Positions 55,104 through 64,000 of a stretch of 64,000 nucleotides of DNA are shown in pieces. A program made the translations under genes and the position numbers. Origin of the DNA: Cupriavidus necator (GTDB lineage: Bacteria; Pseudomonadota; Gammaproteobacteria; Burkholderiales; Burkholderiaceae); contig CP074381.1 of the NCBI GenBank assembly GCA_022041995.1, positions 806,001 through 870,000 on the forward strand. The letters are read 5' to 3'. A model generated the notes under the pieces. The model saw only the letters and a program-made list of their open reading frames with translations. It was not told the DNA's origin and ran no database searches. Each line of letters starts with the position of its first letter. The first letter of the stretch is position 1.

Positions 55104-57983
55104 ATGAACGCCCGCAACGAGATCGATTTCGGCACGCCCGCCAGCCCATCCACCGAACTGGTCACGCTGGAGGTCGATGGCGTCAGCGTCACCGTACCCG
55201 CCGGCACCTCTGTGATGCGCGCCGCGATGCAAGCGCAGATCGCCGTACCCAAACTGTGCGCCACCGACAGCCTGGAAGCCTTCGGCTCGTGCCGGCTGTG
55301 CCTGGTCGAGATCGAAGGGCGCCGCGGCTATCCGGCATCGTGCACCACGCCGGTCGAAGCCGGCATGAAGGTCAAGACCCAGAGCGACAAGCTGGCCGAC
55401 CTGCGCCGCGGCGTGATGGAGTTGTATATCTCCGACCACCCGCTCGATTGCCTGACCTGCCCGACCAACGGCAATTGCGAACTGCAGGACATGGCCGGCG
55501 TGGTCGGCCTGCGTGAAGTGCGCTACAACGACGGCGGGCCGGAAGCTGCGCCGATCGCGACGCACACGCAGATGAAGAAGGACGAATCCAATCCTTACTT
55601 CACCTACGACCCCTCCAAGTGCATCGTCTGCAACCGCTGCGTGCGTGCCTGCGAGGAAACGCAGGGCACCTTCGCCCTGACCATCAGCGGCCGCGGCTTT
55701 GAGTCGCGCGTGTCGCCCGGCACCAGCCAGTCGTTCATGGAATCGGACTGCGTCTCGTGCGGCGCCTGCGTGCAGGCCTGCCCCACCGCGACGCTGACCG
55801 AGACCTCGGTCATCAAGTTCGGCCAGCCCTCGCACAGCACCGTAACCACCTGTGCCTATTGCGGCGTGGGCTGTTCGTTCAAGGCCGAGATGAAGGGCAA
55901 TGAAGTGGTGCGCATGGTGCCATACAAGGACGGCAAGGCCAACGAAGGCCACGCCTGCGTCAAGGGGCGCTTTGCCTGGGGCTACGCCACGCACAAGGAC
56001 CGTATCCTCAAGCCGATGATCCGCGCGAAGATCACCGATCCGTGGCGCGAAGTGTCGTGGGAAGAGGCGATCGACTACGCCGCATCGGAGTTCAAGCGCA
56101 TCCAGTCCAGGCACGGCAAGGATTCCATCGGCGGCATCGTGTCGTCGCGCTGCACCAACGAAGAGGGCTACCTGGTGCAGAAGCTGGTGCGCGCCGCCTT
56201 CGGCAACAACAACGTCGACACCTGCGCGCGCGTGTGCCATTCGCCGACCGGCTACGGCCTGAAGCAGACCCTGGGCGAATCGGCCGGCACGCAGACCTTC
56301 AAGTCGGTGGAGAAGGCCGACGTGATCATGGTGATCGGCGCCAACCCGACCGATGGACACCCGGTCTTTGCCTCGCGCATGAAGAAGCGCCTGCGTGCCG
56401 GCGCCAGGCTGATCGTGGTCGATCCGCGCCGCATCGACCTGGTCGACTCGCCGCATATCCGTGCCGACTATCACCTGCAACTGCGCCCGGGCACCAACGT
56501 GGCGCTGGTGACCTCGCTGGCCCACGTCATCGTCACCGAAGGCCTGCTCAATGAGGCCTTCATCGCCGAGCGCTGCGAGGATCGTGCCTTCCAGCAATGG
56601 CGCGATTTCGTCTCGTTGGCGGAGAACTCGCCCGAGGCCATGGAAAGCGTCACCGGCATTCCGGCGGAACAACTGCGCGGCGCCGCGCGCCTGTACGCTA
56701 CCGGCGGCAACGCAGCGATCTACTACGGACTGGGCGTGACCGAGCATGCGCAAGGCTCCACCACCGTGATGGGCATTGCCAACCTCGCCATGGCCACCGG
56801 CAATATCGGCCGCGAAGGCGTGGGCGTGAACCCGCTGCGCGGGCAGAACAACGTGCAGGGCTCGTGCGACATCGGATCGTTCCCGCATGAGCTGCCGGGC
56901 TATCGCCACGTGTCGGACTCAACCACGCGCGGCCTGTTCGAAGCCGCGTGGAACGTCGAGATCAGCCCCGAGCCGGGCCTGCGCATTCCCAATATGTTCG
57001 AAGCCGCGCTGGCCGGCAGCTTCAAGGGCCTGTACTGCCAGGGGGAGGACATCGTCCAGTCCGACCCGAATACGCAGCATGTGTCCGAGGCGCTGTCGTC
57101 GATGGAATGCATCGTGGTGCAGGACATCTTCCTCAACGAGACCGCCAAGTACGCCCACGTGTTCCTGCCGGGTTCGTCGTTCCTGGAAAAGGACGGCACC
57201 TTCACCAATGCCGAGCGCCGCATCTCGCGCGTGCGCAAAGTGATGCCGCCCAAGGCGCGCTATGCCGACTGGGAAGCGACCATCCTGCTGGCCAATGCGC
57301 TGGGCTACCCGATGGACTACCGGCATCCGTCCGAGATCATGGACGAGATCGCGCGCCTGACGCCGACCTTCGCGGGCGTCAGCTACAAGCGCCTCGACGA
57401 GTTGGGCAGCATCCAGTGGCCGTGCAACGCCGAGGCCCCGGAAGGCACGCCGACCATGCATATCGATGCCTTCGTGCGCGGCAAGGGCAAGTTCATCATC
57501 ACCAAGTACGTGCCCACCACCGAGAAGATCACGCGCGCCTTCCCGCTGATCCTGACCACCGGCCGGATCCTGTCGCAGTACAACGTCGGCGCGCAGACGC
57601 GCCGGACCGACAACGTCTACTGGCATGCCGAGGACCGGCTGGAGATCCATCCGCACGATGCCGAGGAGCGCGGCATCAAGGACGGCGACTGGGTCGGCGT
57701 GCAGAGCCGGGCAGGGGATACCGTGCTGCGCGCGATTGTCAGCGAGCGCATGCAGCCGGGCGTGGTCTATACCACCTTCCACTTCCCGGAGTCCGGCGCC
57801 AACGTGATCACCACCGACAACTCCGACTGGGCCACCAACTGCCCGGAATACAAGGTGACCGCGGTGCAGGTGCTGCCGGTGGCGCAGCCGTCGGCGTGGC
57901 AGCGGGAGTACCAGGAGTTCAACACCCAGCAGCTGCAACTGCTGGAAGCCGCGAGCGCCGACCCGGCGCAGGCCGCAGGCTGA
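55104..57983 (+). CDS. fdsA: NAD-dependent formate dehydrogenase alpha (catalytic) subunit
   Basis: A 959-residue molybdenum bis-MGD enzyme. The N-terminal 2Fe-2S site is in SCRLCLVEIEGRRG; a His/Cys 4Fe-4S site follows at HPLDCLTCPTNGNC; two ferredoxin sites are CIVCNRCVRACEE and CVSCGACVQACP; and the catalytic-domain cluster begins CAYCGVGCSFKAE. The molybdenum ligand and partner are Cys378-His379 in CARVCHSPTGYG, the numbering known for C. necator FdsA. It uses Cys, not selenocysteine. Confidence 0.97.
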   Translation: MNARNEIDFGTPASPSTELVTLEVDGVSVTVPAGTSVMRAAMQAQIAVPKLCATDSLEAFGSCRLCLVEIEGRRGYPASCTTPVEAGMKVKTQSDKLADLRRGVMELYISDHPLDCLTCPTNGNCELQDMAGVVGLREVRYNDGGPEAAPIATHTQMKKDESNPYFTYDPSKCIVCNRCVRACEETQGTFALTISGRGFESRVSPGTSQSFMESDCVSCGACVQACPTATLTETSVIKFGQPSHSTVTTCAYCGVGCSFKAEMKGNEVVRMVPYKDGKANEGHACVKGRFAWGYATHKDRILKPMIRAKITDPWREVSWEEAIDYAASEFKRIQSRHGKDSIGGIVSSRCTNEEGYLVQKLVRAAFGNNNVDTCARVCHSPTGYGLKQTLGESAGTQTFKSVEKADVIMVIGANPTDGHPVFASRMKKRLRAGARLIVVDPRRIDLVDSPHIRADYHLQLRPGTNVALVTSLAHVIVTEGLLNEAFIAERCEDRAFQQWRDFVSLAENSPEAMESVTGIPAEQLRGAARLYATGGNAAIYYGLGVTEHAQGSTTVMGIANLAMATGNIGREGVGVNPLRGQNNVQGSCDIGSFPHELPGYRHVSDSTTRGLFEAAWNVEISPEPGLRIPNMFEAALAGSFKGLYCQGEDIVQSDPNTQHVSEALSSMECIVVQDIFLNETAKYAHVFLPGSSFLEKDGTFTNAERRISRVRKVMPPKARYADWEATILLANALGYPMDYRHPSEIMDEIARLTPTFAGVSYKRLDELGSIQWPCNAEAPEGTPTMHIDAFVRGKGKFIITKYVPTTEKITRAFPLILTTGRILSQYNVGAQTRRTDNVYWHAEDRLEIHPHDAEERGIKDGDWVGVQSRAGDTVLRAIVSERMQPGVVYTTFHFPESGANVITTDNSDWATNCPEYKVTAVQVLPVAQPSAWQREYQEFNTQQLQLLEAASADPAQAAG

Positions 57984-57998
57984 GCGGAGGACCACGCC

Positions 57999-58865
57999 AT
58001 GATGCGCTGCATGCAGTCACCGGAAGTTGACCCGGCCGCGGCGGAAGACGCCGTGCCCGCCACCCACAGCACCTTCGCGGTCAGCCGCTGGCGCCGCGGC
58101 GAACTGATGCTGAGCCCCGATGAGGTAGCCGAGGAAGTGCCGGTCGCGCTGGTGTACAACGGCATTTCGCACGCGGTGATGCTGGCGACGCCGGCCGACC
58201 TGGAGGACTTTGCGCTCGGGTTCAGCCTGAGCGAGGGCATCGTTGCCCGTGCCAGCGACGTCTATGACATCGAGATCGACTCGCGCGAGCACGGCATCGC
58301 CGTGCAGCTAGAGATCGCCTCCGAAGCCTTCATGCGGCTCAAGGACCGCCGCCGCTCGCTGGCCGGGCGCACCGGCTGCGGGCTGTGCGGCACCGAATCG
58401 CTGGAGCAGGTGATGCGCCTGCCGGCACCGGTGCAGAGCGGCGCCAGCTTCCACACCGACGTGATCCAGGCCGCCTTCGTGCAACTGCAACTGCGACAGG
58501 CGCTGCAGCAACACACGGGGGCGACGCACGCTGCCGCATGGCTGCGTGCCGATGGCCATGTATCGCTGGTGCGCGAAGACGTGGGCCGCCACAACGCGTT
58601 GGACAAGCTGGCGGGCGCGCTCGCCAGCAGCGGCGAGGACATTTCCAGCGGAGCCGTGCTGGTGACCAGCCGCGCCAGCTACGAAATGGTGCTGAAGACC
58701 GCCGCCATCGGCGCCGGCGTGCTCGCCGCGGTATCCGCACCGACGGCGCTGGCCGTGCGGCTTGCCGAGCAAGCCAACATCACCCTGGCCGGCTTCGTGC
58801 GCGCCGGCGCGCACGTGGTCTATGCCCATCCCCAACGTCTGCAGCACGAAGTGAGTCTGGCATGA
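57999..58865 (+). CDS. fdsC: Formate dehydrogenase accessory sulfurtransferase FdsC (FdhD family)
   Basis: A 288-residue FdhD-type protein needed to insert sulfurated bis-MGD into FdsA. The conserved cysteine loop is TGCGLCGTES, and VREDVGRHNALDKLAG and VTSRASYEMVLKTA are hallmarks. RBS GCGGAGGACCACGCC. It overlaps fdsD by four bases. Confidence 0.95.
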   Translation: MMRCMQSPEVDPAAAEDAVPATHSTFAVSRWRRGELMLSPDEVAEEVPVALVYNGISHAVMLATPADLEDFALGFSLSEGIVARASDVYDIEIDSREHGIAVQLEIASEAFMRLKDRRRSLAGRTGCGLCGTESLEQVMRLPAPVQSGASFHTDVIQAAFVQLQLRQALQQHTGATHAAAWLRADGHVSLVREDVGRHNALDKLAGALASSGEDISSGAVLVTSRASYEMVLKTAAIGAGVLAAVSAPTALAVRLAEQANITLAGFVRAGAHVVYAHPQRLQHEVSLA

Positions 58866-59086
58866 AGATCGACAATCTCATCACCATGGCCAACCAGATC
58901 GGCAGCTTTTTTGAGGCAATGCCGGATCGGGAAGAGGCTGTCTCGGATATTGCCGGGCATATCAAGCGGTTCTGGGAGCCTCGGATGCGACGGGCGCTGC
59001 TGGGGCATGTGGATGCCGAGGCCGGGAGTGGATTGCTGGATATCGTGAGGGAGGCGTTGGGGCGGTATAGGGCGATGTTGGAGTAG
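58862..59086 (+). CDS. fdsD: Formate dehydrogenase delta subunit FdsD
   Basis: A 74-residue protein required for active formate dehydrogenase but not part of the core catalytic unit. MKIDNLITMANQIGSFFEA and the FWEPRMRRAL segment match the family. It closes the operon. Confidence 0.93.
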   Translation: MKIDNLITMANQIGSFFEAMPDREEAVSDIAGHIKRFWEPRMRRALLGHVDAEAGSGLLDIVREALGRYRAMLE

Positions 59087-59101
59087 GCGGGTTTGTTCTG
59101 C

Positions 59102-59188
59102 GCTATGTGAAGCGTTGTCGCTCTTGACTAGCGTGGGCTGTTTCGCCGGCGTAGCCGGCGAGTCACTTTTTGGCCGAGCGACAAAAAG
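59102..59188. repeat. Outer end of the dispersed repeat, left copy
   Basis: An 87-bp segment from GCTATGTG through the palindrome TCGCCGGCGTAGCCGGCGA to GAGCGACAAAAAG. It matches the reverse complement of 61215-61301 with only a few mismatches. The rest of this copy resumes at 60651, after the insertion sequence. Confidence 0.85.
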
Positions 59189-59344
59189 ATGGAATGAACG
59201 CGCCCCTGCCTCCGAGCAAAGCACCGGGAGTTTCAGTTGTGTATCTGGGGACCGTGACAGGGGAAGGCGGGCCCCCCATCACGAAACGGCATCGATGTGC
59301 CAGAGTGGGAGTGTGACCAACCACGCGAGGATGGAGGGCCCGAA

Positions 59345-60370
59345 ATGAATACTACGACTTACGGCCTGGACATTGCAAAGACTGTGTTCCAGCTCTACTG
59401 GGTCGAGCCTTCCGGGAAGTGTTTCAACCGACGCTTCAGCCGGCCGAAACTGATCGAATTCCTTGCCCAGCGCGAGCCGGGACGCATCGCGCTCGAGGCG
59501 TGCGGCAGTGCCCACTGGTGGGCCCGCCAACTGGAGGGCTTGGGGCATGAGCCGGTGCTGCTGCACGCCAAGTACGTGCGTCCGTTCGTGCAGACCAACA
59601 AGACCGATGCGGCCGATGCCAAGGCCATCTGGACCGCAGCGCAGCAGCCGGGCATGCCGGTGGTGGCCGCCAAGACCGAGCCGCAGCAGTGCGTACTGGG
59701 CCTGCACGCGCTGCGCCAGCTGCGCGTGAAGATGCGCACCATGCTGGTCAACCAGCTGCGTGGCATGCTGTTCGAGTTTGGTATCCAGGTCCAGCCCGGG
59801 TTGCGACGCGGGCTGCAGGAAATCGTGCAACGGATGGACGAACTCGAACAGAGCGTGCCGCCGTTGCTATTCGAGTTCGTGCGCGAGCAATTGCAGAGCA
59901 TCGAACGGCTCGACGAGGAGATTGCCCGCCTGGAGCAACGCATCGACGCCTGGGGTCGGCAAAGCCGATCCTGCCGGACCATTCTGGCCATCCCGGGCGT
60001 CGGCATGCTCACTGCCACGGCCATGGTCGCCACCATTGGCGACGTGCATACCTTCAAGTCGGGGCGGCAACTGGCGGCGTACCTGGGCCTGGTGCCCAAA
60101 CAGACCGGCACGGGCGGCAAGGTCTGGCTGGGCGGCATCAGCAAACGCGGCGCCCCCTACCTGCGCACCTTGCTCGTTCACGGCGCTCGGGTCGTGCTGA
60201 GCCATCTGCGCAGAAAGAACCAGCCTAGCTGGAGCCTGACGCTCGCGCAGCGACGGCCGACGAATGTCGCGGCGGTTGCCCTGGCCAACAAGACGGCGCG
60301 CACGGTGTGGGCGCTCTTGGCGCATGAGCGTACCTATGACCGAGACTACGTCTCGGTCAGGCCTGCCTGA
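59345..60370 (+). CDS. IS110-family transposase
   Basis: A 341-residue transposase. The N-terminal RuvC-like DEDD domain begins YGLDIAKTVFQLYW and includes ALEACGSAHWWARQL and TNKTDAADAKAIW. The C-terminal Tnp20 domain shows IPGVGMLTATAMVA, FKSGRQLAAYLGLVPKQ and the serine-containing GGISKRGAPYLRTLL. Length is normal, so it is probably active. The ATG at 59345 follows GGAGGGCCCGAA. Confidence 0.94.
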   Translation: MNTTTYGLDIAKTVFQLYWVEPSGKCFNRRFSRPKLIEFLAQREPGRIALEACGSAHWWARQLEGLGHEPVLLHAKYVRPFVQTNKTDAADAKAIWTAAQQPGMPVVAAKTEPQQCVLGLHALRQLRVKMRTMLVNQLRGMLFEFGIQVQPGLRRGLQEIVQRMDELEQSVPPLLFEFVREQLQSIERLDEEIARLEQRIDAWGRQSRSCRTILAIPGVGMLTATAMVATIGDVHTFKSGRQLAAYLGLVPKQTGTGGKVWLGGISKRGAPYLRTLLVHGARVVLSHLRRKNQPSWSLTLAQRRPTNVAAVALANKTARTVWALLAHERTYDRDYVSVRPA

Positions 60371-60650
60371 CGGCAGGCTGAGCTAGCAAGGAAGGAGGAA
60401 AGGAAGGAACCCGTCCACAGGTTGCAACGGTAACGTCAACGTGATGGCAAAACAGGTTGGACCGCGGGAGTGCAAGCCCAATTGGTTACTGGTGCCTGCA
60501 AGCACGGCAAAAAGATAGGGACACTCCCGGCGCAATCCATCAGGGCCCGCAGGCTGAGCCTGCACCGCAAGGCCGGATATAAGGCTGCAGCCAATCCTGT
60601 CCACGCTTGATGTTGGCTTTACCTGGCAAACCGGGGCGCGTTCATATAAG
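60371..60650 (+). other. 3' non-coding region of the IS, possible bridge RNA source
   Basis: About 280 bases follow the transposase within the element. They contain strong hairpins: GCCTGCC-TGAC-GGCAGGC (60361-60378) and GCAGGCTGAGCCTGC (60549-60563). In the IS1111 group the guide (bridge) RNA is encoded at the right end, so this is where one would be expected; its exact limits were not determined. Confidence 0.4.
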
Positions 60651-61301
60651 TAACCAAAAAACGCGTCGCCTGAGCGGCTGGCTATAAAGTCATCGGCGTT
60701 GATGGTTCGGGCGGTGGTGATTTCCGCTGATGTGATTGGTGGTTCGAGCCAGCTACGCTCCCTGTCTGGTGCCTGCGTCGACGGACTATTGGACGAACCC
60801 GACTTTAGGTTGTTGGCAGCCTGCTAACCAGGTTATCGGTGGGACGCCTACGGCTGCGCTGCGCGCACGCAGTATCTCAGGTCGGAGGCCCGGGCACGGA
60901 GTGCATCGCTGCGCTCGCACCGCGTGGTCGCGGATGATGGCAAACCCAACGCGGTCAGGAAGTGGTCGGTCGGTCGCTCTGCTTAGGGCCAGCGCGCAGC
61001 GCAGCCGTAGGCGTCCCGCGATACGGCTGGCAGCAGGCGGCCTACGCCCTGCATGGGGATCGTCCAATAGTGGGTTATCGCAGGCACTATCCCTGACTCA
61101 CATGGCGTAGCAGGGTCGAACGGCCAACCACATTGAACGGCAAGCACCGCCGCGCGAACGGGCCAACGCCGAGGAATGGATTGCCAGCCGCACAGGCGAC
61201 GCGTTTTTTGGTTACTTTTTGTCGCTCGGACAAAAAGTGACTCGCCGGCTACGCCGGCGAAACAGCCCACCCTAGTCAAGAGCGACAACGCATCACATAG
61301 C
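60651..61301. repeat. Rest of left repeat copy, spacer, and complete inverted right copy
   Basis: 60651-60866 continues the left copy, 60867-60991 is a 125-bp spacer, and 60992-61301 is the right copy in inverted orientation. Arms are identical over 26 bp at the inner end (60841-60866 against 60992-61017), share ACTATTGGACGA (60785-60796 against 61060-61071), TAACCAAAAAACGCG and the 87-bp outer end, with diverged stretches between. No convincing gene is present. Confidence 0.75.
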
Positions 61302-61324
61302 AACAAGCGCAAACACTACACCCC

Positions 61325-62019
61325 TCACCTCAACCTCAACGGCTCCAACAACGCCCCGTCATACTCCCCCGCGAAATCCTCCCAAGCTCCAGCATCCGCT
61401 GCAGGATATAAACCTGCCGCTGGCGCGCGCGCCGAGGATTGGCCACGGGGTTGTTGGCCGATGGCGCCTTGGGCAACCCAGCCAGCATCGCGCATTCAGC
61501 CAGCGTCAGCTGGTCCAGCCGCTTGCCGAAGTAAGTCCGCGCCGCATCGGCAAAGCCATAAGCCCCTTGTCCCAGGTAGATCTTGTTCATATACAGCTCC
61601 AGGATCTCGTCCTTGGTCAGCGCCTTTTCGATCCGGTAGGACAGCAGCACCTCATACAGCTTGCGGGTATAGGTCTTGTCCCGCGACAGGTAGAAATTGC
61701 GTGCCACCTGCATGGTGATGGTCGATGCCCCCTGCGACAGCTCGTCCGACAGGTTGGCAACGCCGGCCCGGACGACGCCGATGTAGTCGATGCCGTCATG
61801 CACGTAGAAGCGTTCATCCTCGATCGCCACCACGGCGTCGGTCAGCTCGCGCGGGATCTTGCCGATGGGCACGTAGTCGGGCGTATGGCGGAAGGCGGTA
61901 AGCGCGTCGAGCGAAGGCAGCTGCCGGTTGGCAGCCAGGATGACGATGGCGGCCAGCAGCGCGCCGCCGATCACGGCGAGCACCAGCAGCTTGATGAAGG
62001 CGGACCAGAGGCTTTTCAT
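61325..62019 (-). CDS. Monofunctional GT51 peptidoglycan transglycosylase (C-terminus frameshifted)
   Basis: A 231-residue (restored) membrane-anchored glycosyltransferase that polymerises lipid II. After the N-terminal membrane helix (residues about 8-31), the catalytic motif is AIEDERFYVHDGID with Glu67, then GASTITMQVARN and ILELYMNKIYLGQGAYG. It ends soon after the GT51 domain, with no transpeptidase domain. The sequence looks closer to the GT part of PBP1a than to typical MtgA. As read it stops at 61336; one base added at 61366-61370 gives SRGEYDGALLEPLRLR and a stop at 61325. Confidence 0.85.
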
Positions 62020-62077
62020 GGCACGTATTGTGCCAGCCGCGTGCGGCAGGGCGCGAGCCCCGCCGCGGGCGGCGCCT

Positions 62078-63127
62078 TCAGGCCGTGGGGACGGCCACGT
62101 TGAGCGACTGCGCCAGGTGCTCAAGGTTGCGCCAGATGGCCGGGTTGATGTCCAGCGTGTCGCCAGCCTGCGCCCGGTTGGCGGCCTCGTATTCGCCGGG
62201 GTACTGCACGCGGTCGACGCCCGGCGCCGGCGGTGTGTCGTGAAGGTAGCGGACGAAAGCCTCGACTTCGGCGCTCTGCCAGTCCAGGCCCAGGTCCAGC
62301 GCGGGATTGAGCAGCACGGCGAACAGGTTGTTGGTGGCCACGCCGCCGCGCGGGTTGTCCGGCTGGATGGTGCCGCCGCCGGACAGCACGCCGGCCAGCA
62401 GTTCGGCCACTACGCCGAGCGCATAACCCTTGTGGCCGCCAAAGGGCAACAGCGCCCCGGGGTGCTCGCCGAACATGGTGGAGGCGTCGGTGGTGGGGTT
62501 GCCGTCGGCGTCGATGATGCTGCGTTCGGGCGCCGGCTCGCCTTTCTCGGCCAGCACGCGGGCCTTGTTGATGGCAATCGCGCTGGTCGCGATATCCACC
62601 ACCAGAGGCGGGCGCCCGTTGGGCATCGGCCCGGCGAAGCACAGCGGGTTGGTGGTGAGCCGCGCCACGCGGCCGCCGAACGGTGCCACCACAGGCGCGC
62701 GGTTGATCACGTTGGTGAAGCTCAGCAAGACAAAGCCGGCGGCTGCCACCATCTCGCCGTAGTGGCCCATGCGCCCGAGATGGTGCGAGCGGCGCAGCGT
62801 GACGATGCAGTGGCCATGCTGGCGCACGCGCTCGATCGCGGCGTGCATCACCGACTTGCCGACGTGCTGGCCGAAGCCGCCGTTGCCGTCGAACACCATC
62901 AGCGTGCCTTGGTCCAGCACGCATTTGGCGCGGCCCTGCGGGTTGACGCTGTGGCTGTCGAGGGCCGTGCGGTAGCTGGGCAGGATCGACAGGCCATGGC
63001 TGATATAGCCACAGCGGTCGGATTCGACCAGATGCTCGGCCACGTCGTCGGCGATGTCGGCGGGTACCTGCTGCGCGGCGAGGATGTCGCGGGCAAGCTG
63101 GCGGGCGCTGCGGAGGGAAATCTTCAT
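62078..63127 (-). CDS. Malate/L-lactate/ureidoglycolate-type dehydrogenase (Ldh family)
   Basis: A 349-residue NAD(P)-dependent oxidoreductase of the LDH2/MDH2 family. SDRCGYISHGLSILPSYRTA is partly visible near residues 32-50; the SHHLGRMGHYGEMVA active-site histidine region, PNGRPPLVVDIATSAIA and GHKGYALGV are typical. The precise 2-hydroxyacid or ureidoglycolate substrate is not evident. It starts 13 bases after the transporter's stop and is probably co-transcribed with it. Confidence 0.9.
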   Translation of the reverse strand: MKISLRSARQLARDILAAQQVPADIADDVAEHLVESDRCGYISHGLSILPSYRTALDSHSVNPQGRAKCVLDQGTLMVFDGNGGFGQHVGKSVMHAAIERVRQHGHCIVTLRRSHHLGRMGHYGEMVAAAGFVLLSFTNVINRAPVVAPFGGRVARLTTNPLCFAGPMPNGRPPLVVDIATSAIAINKARVLAEKGEPAPERSIIDADGNPTTDASTMFGEHPGALLPFGGHKGYALGVVAELLAGVLSGGGTIQPDNPRGGVATNNLFAVLLNPALDLGLDWQSAEVEAFVRYLHDTPPAPGVDRVQYPGEYEAANRAQAGDTLDINPAIWRNLEHLAQSLNVAVPTA

Positions 63128-63140
63128 GGTTCGTACCTCC

Positions 63141-64000
63141 TCAGACCCAGCCCAGCCAGCGCCAGTAGGTGGTTGCGAACAGCAGCATCATGGCGTAGCC
63201 GATGATCGTCACAGGGATACCGATGCGCGCGAACTGGCGGCCGTTGAAGGTCTCCGTGCCCAGGCATACCATGTTCTGCGGCGCGTTGATCGGCAGGATA
63301 AAGCCGAAGCTGACGGTAAAGCCCAGCAGCATGGTCATGCCCACGCGGTTGATGTCGCCGGGCAGGGTCTGCAACACCGCGATCAGGATCGGCAGCAGCG
63401 CGGCGGTCAGCGCGGTGGCGCTGGCAAAGCCCAGGTGGATCAGGATCAGGAAGGCCGACAGGATCGCAAACACCAGCAGCGCGCCGTGTGCCGCCAGCCC
63501 GGAATGGGTGACCACGAACTGTCCCAGCCACTGCCCGGCGTTGGTGGTCAAAAGCGCCGTACCCAGGCTGATGCCGACGCCGAACACGATCAGCGTGCCC
63601 CAGGGCGTGCGTTGCTGCATGGTCTTCCAGTCCATCACGCCGATACGCGGCATCATCAGGATCACCAGGCCGACGAAGGTCACGGTGGCAGTGTCGAAGC
63701 TGTGCAGCCTGCCTTCGGTGGCCCAGAACAGCAGCAGGCCCAGCGATACCGCGGCCAGCCGCTTCTGTGGCGAGCTCATGGGGCCGAGGGCCGACAACTC
63801 GCGCTGCACGGCTTCCTTGCCGCCGGGGATGGCATCGGTCTCGGCGGGCAGCAGGAAGCGCACCAGGAAATACAGCACCACCGACATGGCGATGGCCCAC
63901 GGCGCACCGGCGATCAGCCATTGCAGCCAGGTGATGCGCTCGCCCAGCAGCTTGTCCATGAAGCCCACCGTCAGCAGGTTCTGCGCCGCGGCGGTCTGGA
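63141..64000 (-). CDS. DASS/SLC13-family anion:sodium symporter, C-terminal part
   Basis: The frame is open to the right edge of the window (64000), so the N-terminus is missing; an internal ATG at 63968 is not the real start. Hydrophobic segments and FGFILPINAPQNMVCLGTET (the SNT-like cation/substrate motif region) identify a divalent-anion symporter for dicarboxylates or sulfate. The adjacent dehydrogenase suggests a hydroxy-dicarboxylate such as malate or tartrate; that is inference. Confidence 0.88.
   Translation of the reverse strand, partial: QTAAAQNLLTVGFMDKLLGERITWLQWLIAGAPWAIAMSVVLYFLVRFLLPAETDAIPGGKEAVQRELSALGPMSSPQKRLAAVSLGLLLFWATEGRLHSFDTATVTFVGLVILMMPRIGVMDWKTMQQRTPWGTLIVFGVGISLGTALLTTNAGQWLGQFVVTHSGLAAHGALLVFAILSAFLILIHLGFASATALTAALLPILIAVLQTLPGDINRVGMTMLLGFTVSFGFILPINAPQNMVCLGTETFNGRQFARIGIPVTIIGYAMMLLFATTYWRWLGWV

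Larger units (their letters stand above)
59189..60650 (+). mobile_element. IS110-family (IS1111-type) insertion sequence
   Basis: The element carries a DEDD transposase and 12-bp subterminal inverted repeats: TGAACGCGCCCC (59195-59206) and GGGGCGCGTTCA (60633-60644). Ends are placed at 59189 and 60650 (1462 bp, within a few bases) because the flanks GAGCGACAAAAAG and TAACCAAAAAACGCG are contiguous in the uninterrupted inverted copy at 61214/61215. Subterminal rather than terminal repeats and the absence of a clear target duplication are features of the IS1111 group. Confidence 0.85.

Overview
The window is high-GC betaproteobacterial DNA, almost certainly from Cupriavidus. The strongest anchor is the fdsR / fdsGBACD formate dehydrogenase locus: FdsA is 959 residues with Cys378-His379 at the molybdenum site, as in C. 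necator. The Bug-type binding protein, the exbB-exbD-lpxK-kdsB-adk order and the muxABC/opmB-like efflux operon agree with this. No rRNA, tRNA or CRISPR array was seen.

Layout. 1-3261: purC (partial), purE, purK and a TsaC/Sua5 gene. 3262-8761: an accessory insert with visibly lower GC. It starts with debris of two metabolic genes, then an unknown ORF, then a leftward operon: a 31-codon peptide gene (8113-8018), a SagB-type flavin dehydrogenase, a NodU/CmcH-type carbamoyltransferase and an MFS exporter. This looks like a compact RiPP-type peptide-modification cluster and is the best candidate for an undescribed system. 8762-16432: azlCD, dacB, a MarR-controlled flavin monooxygenase / periplasmic binding protein operon, and a PACE efflux gene with its divergent LysR regulator. 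16419-28205: a four-gene tripartite RND efflux operon with a divergent two-component system. 28235-43037: housekeeping and scattered metabolic genes (plsY, ybaK, xerD, ogt, queG, tsaE, amiC, adk), several transporters and regulators. 43038-49621: kdsB, a Trm112-like gene, lpxK, exbD, exbB, then a 1.07-kb intergenic region with four repeat units rich in DnaA-box-like sequences, then xseA and sodB. 49736-59086: a porin remnant, a UdgX-type glycosylase, a hemerythrin, a 7Fe-type ferredoxin and the fds locus. 59102-61301: two inverted copies of a roughly 305-bp dispersed repeat, one split by an IS1111-type insertion sequence whose ends can be fixed because the other copy is an empty site. 61325-64000: a monofunctional transglycosylase, a malate/lactate-type dehydrogenase and part of a DASS transporter.

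Data quality. At least ten genes are broken by what reads as the loss of one base, mostly in short G/C runs. In every case adding one base restores the conserved protein. This points to sequencing or assembly error more than to gene decay, and the broken genes (including the carbamoyltransferase) should be read as probably intact. Coordinates for those genes are given to the restored ends.
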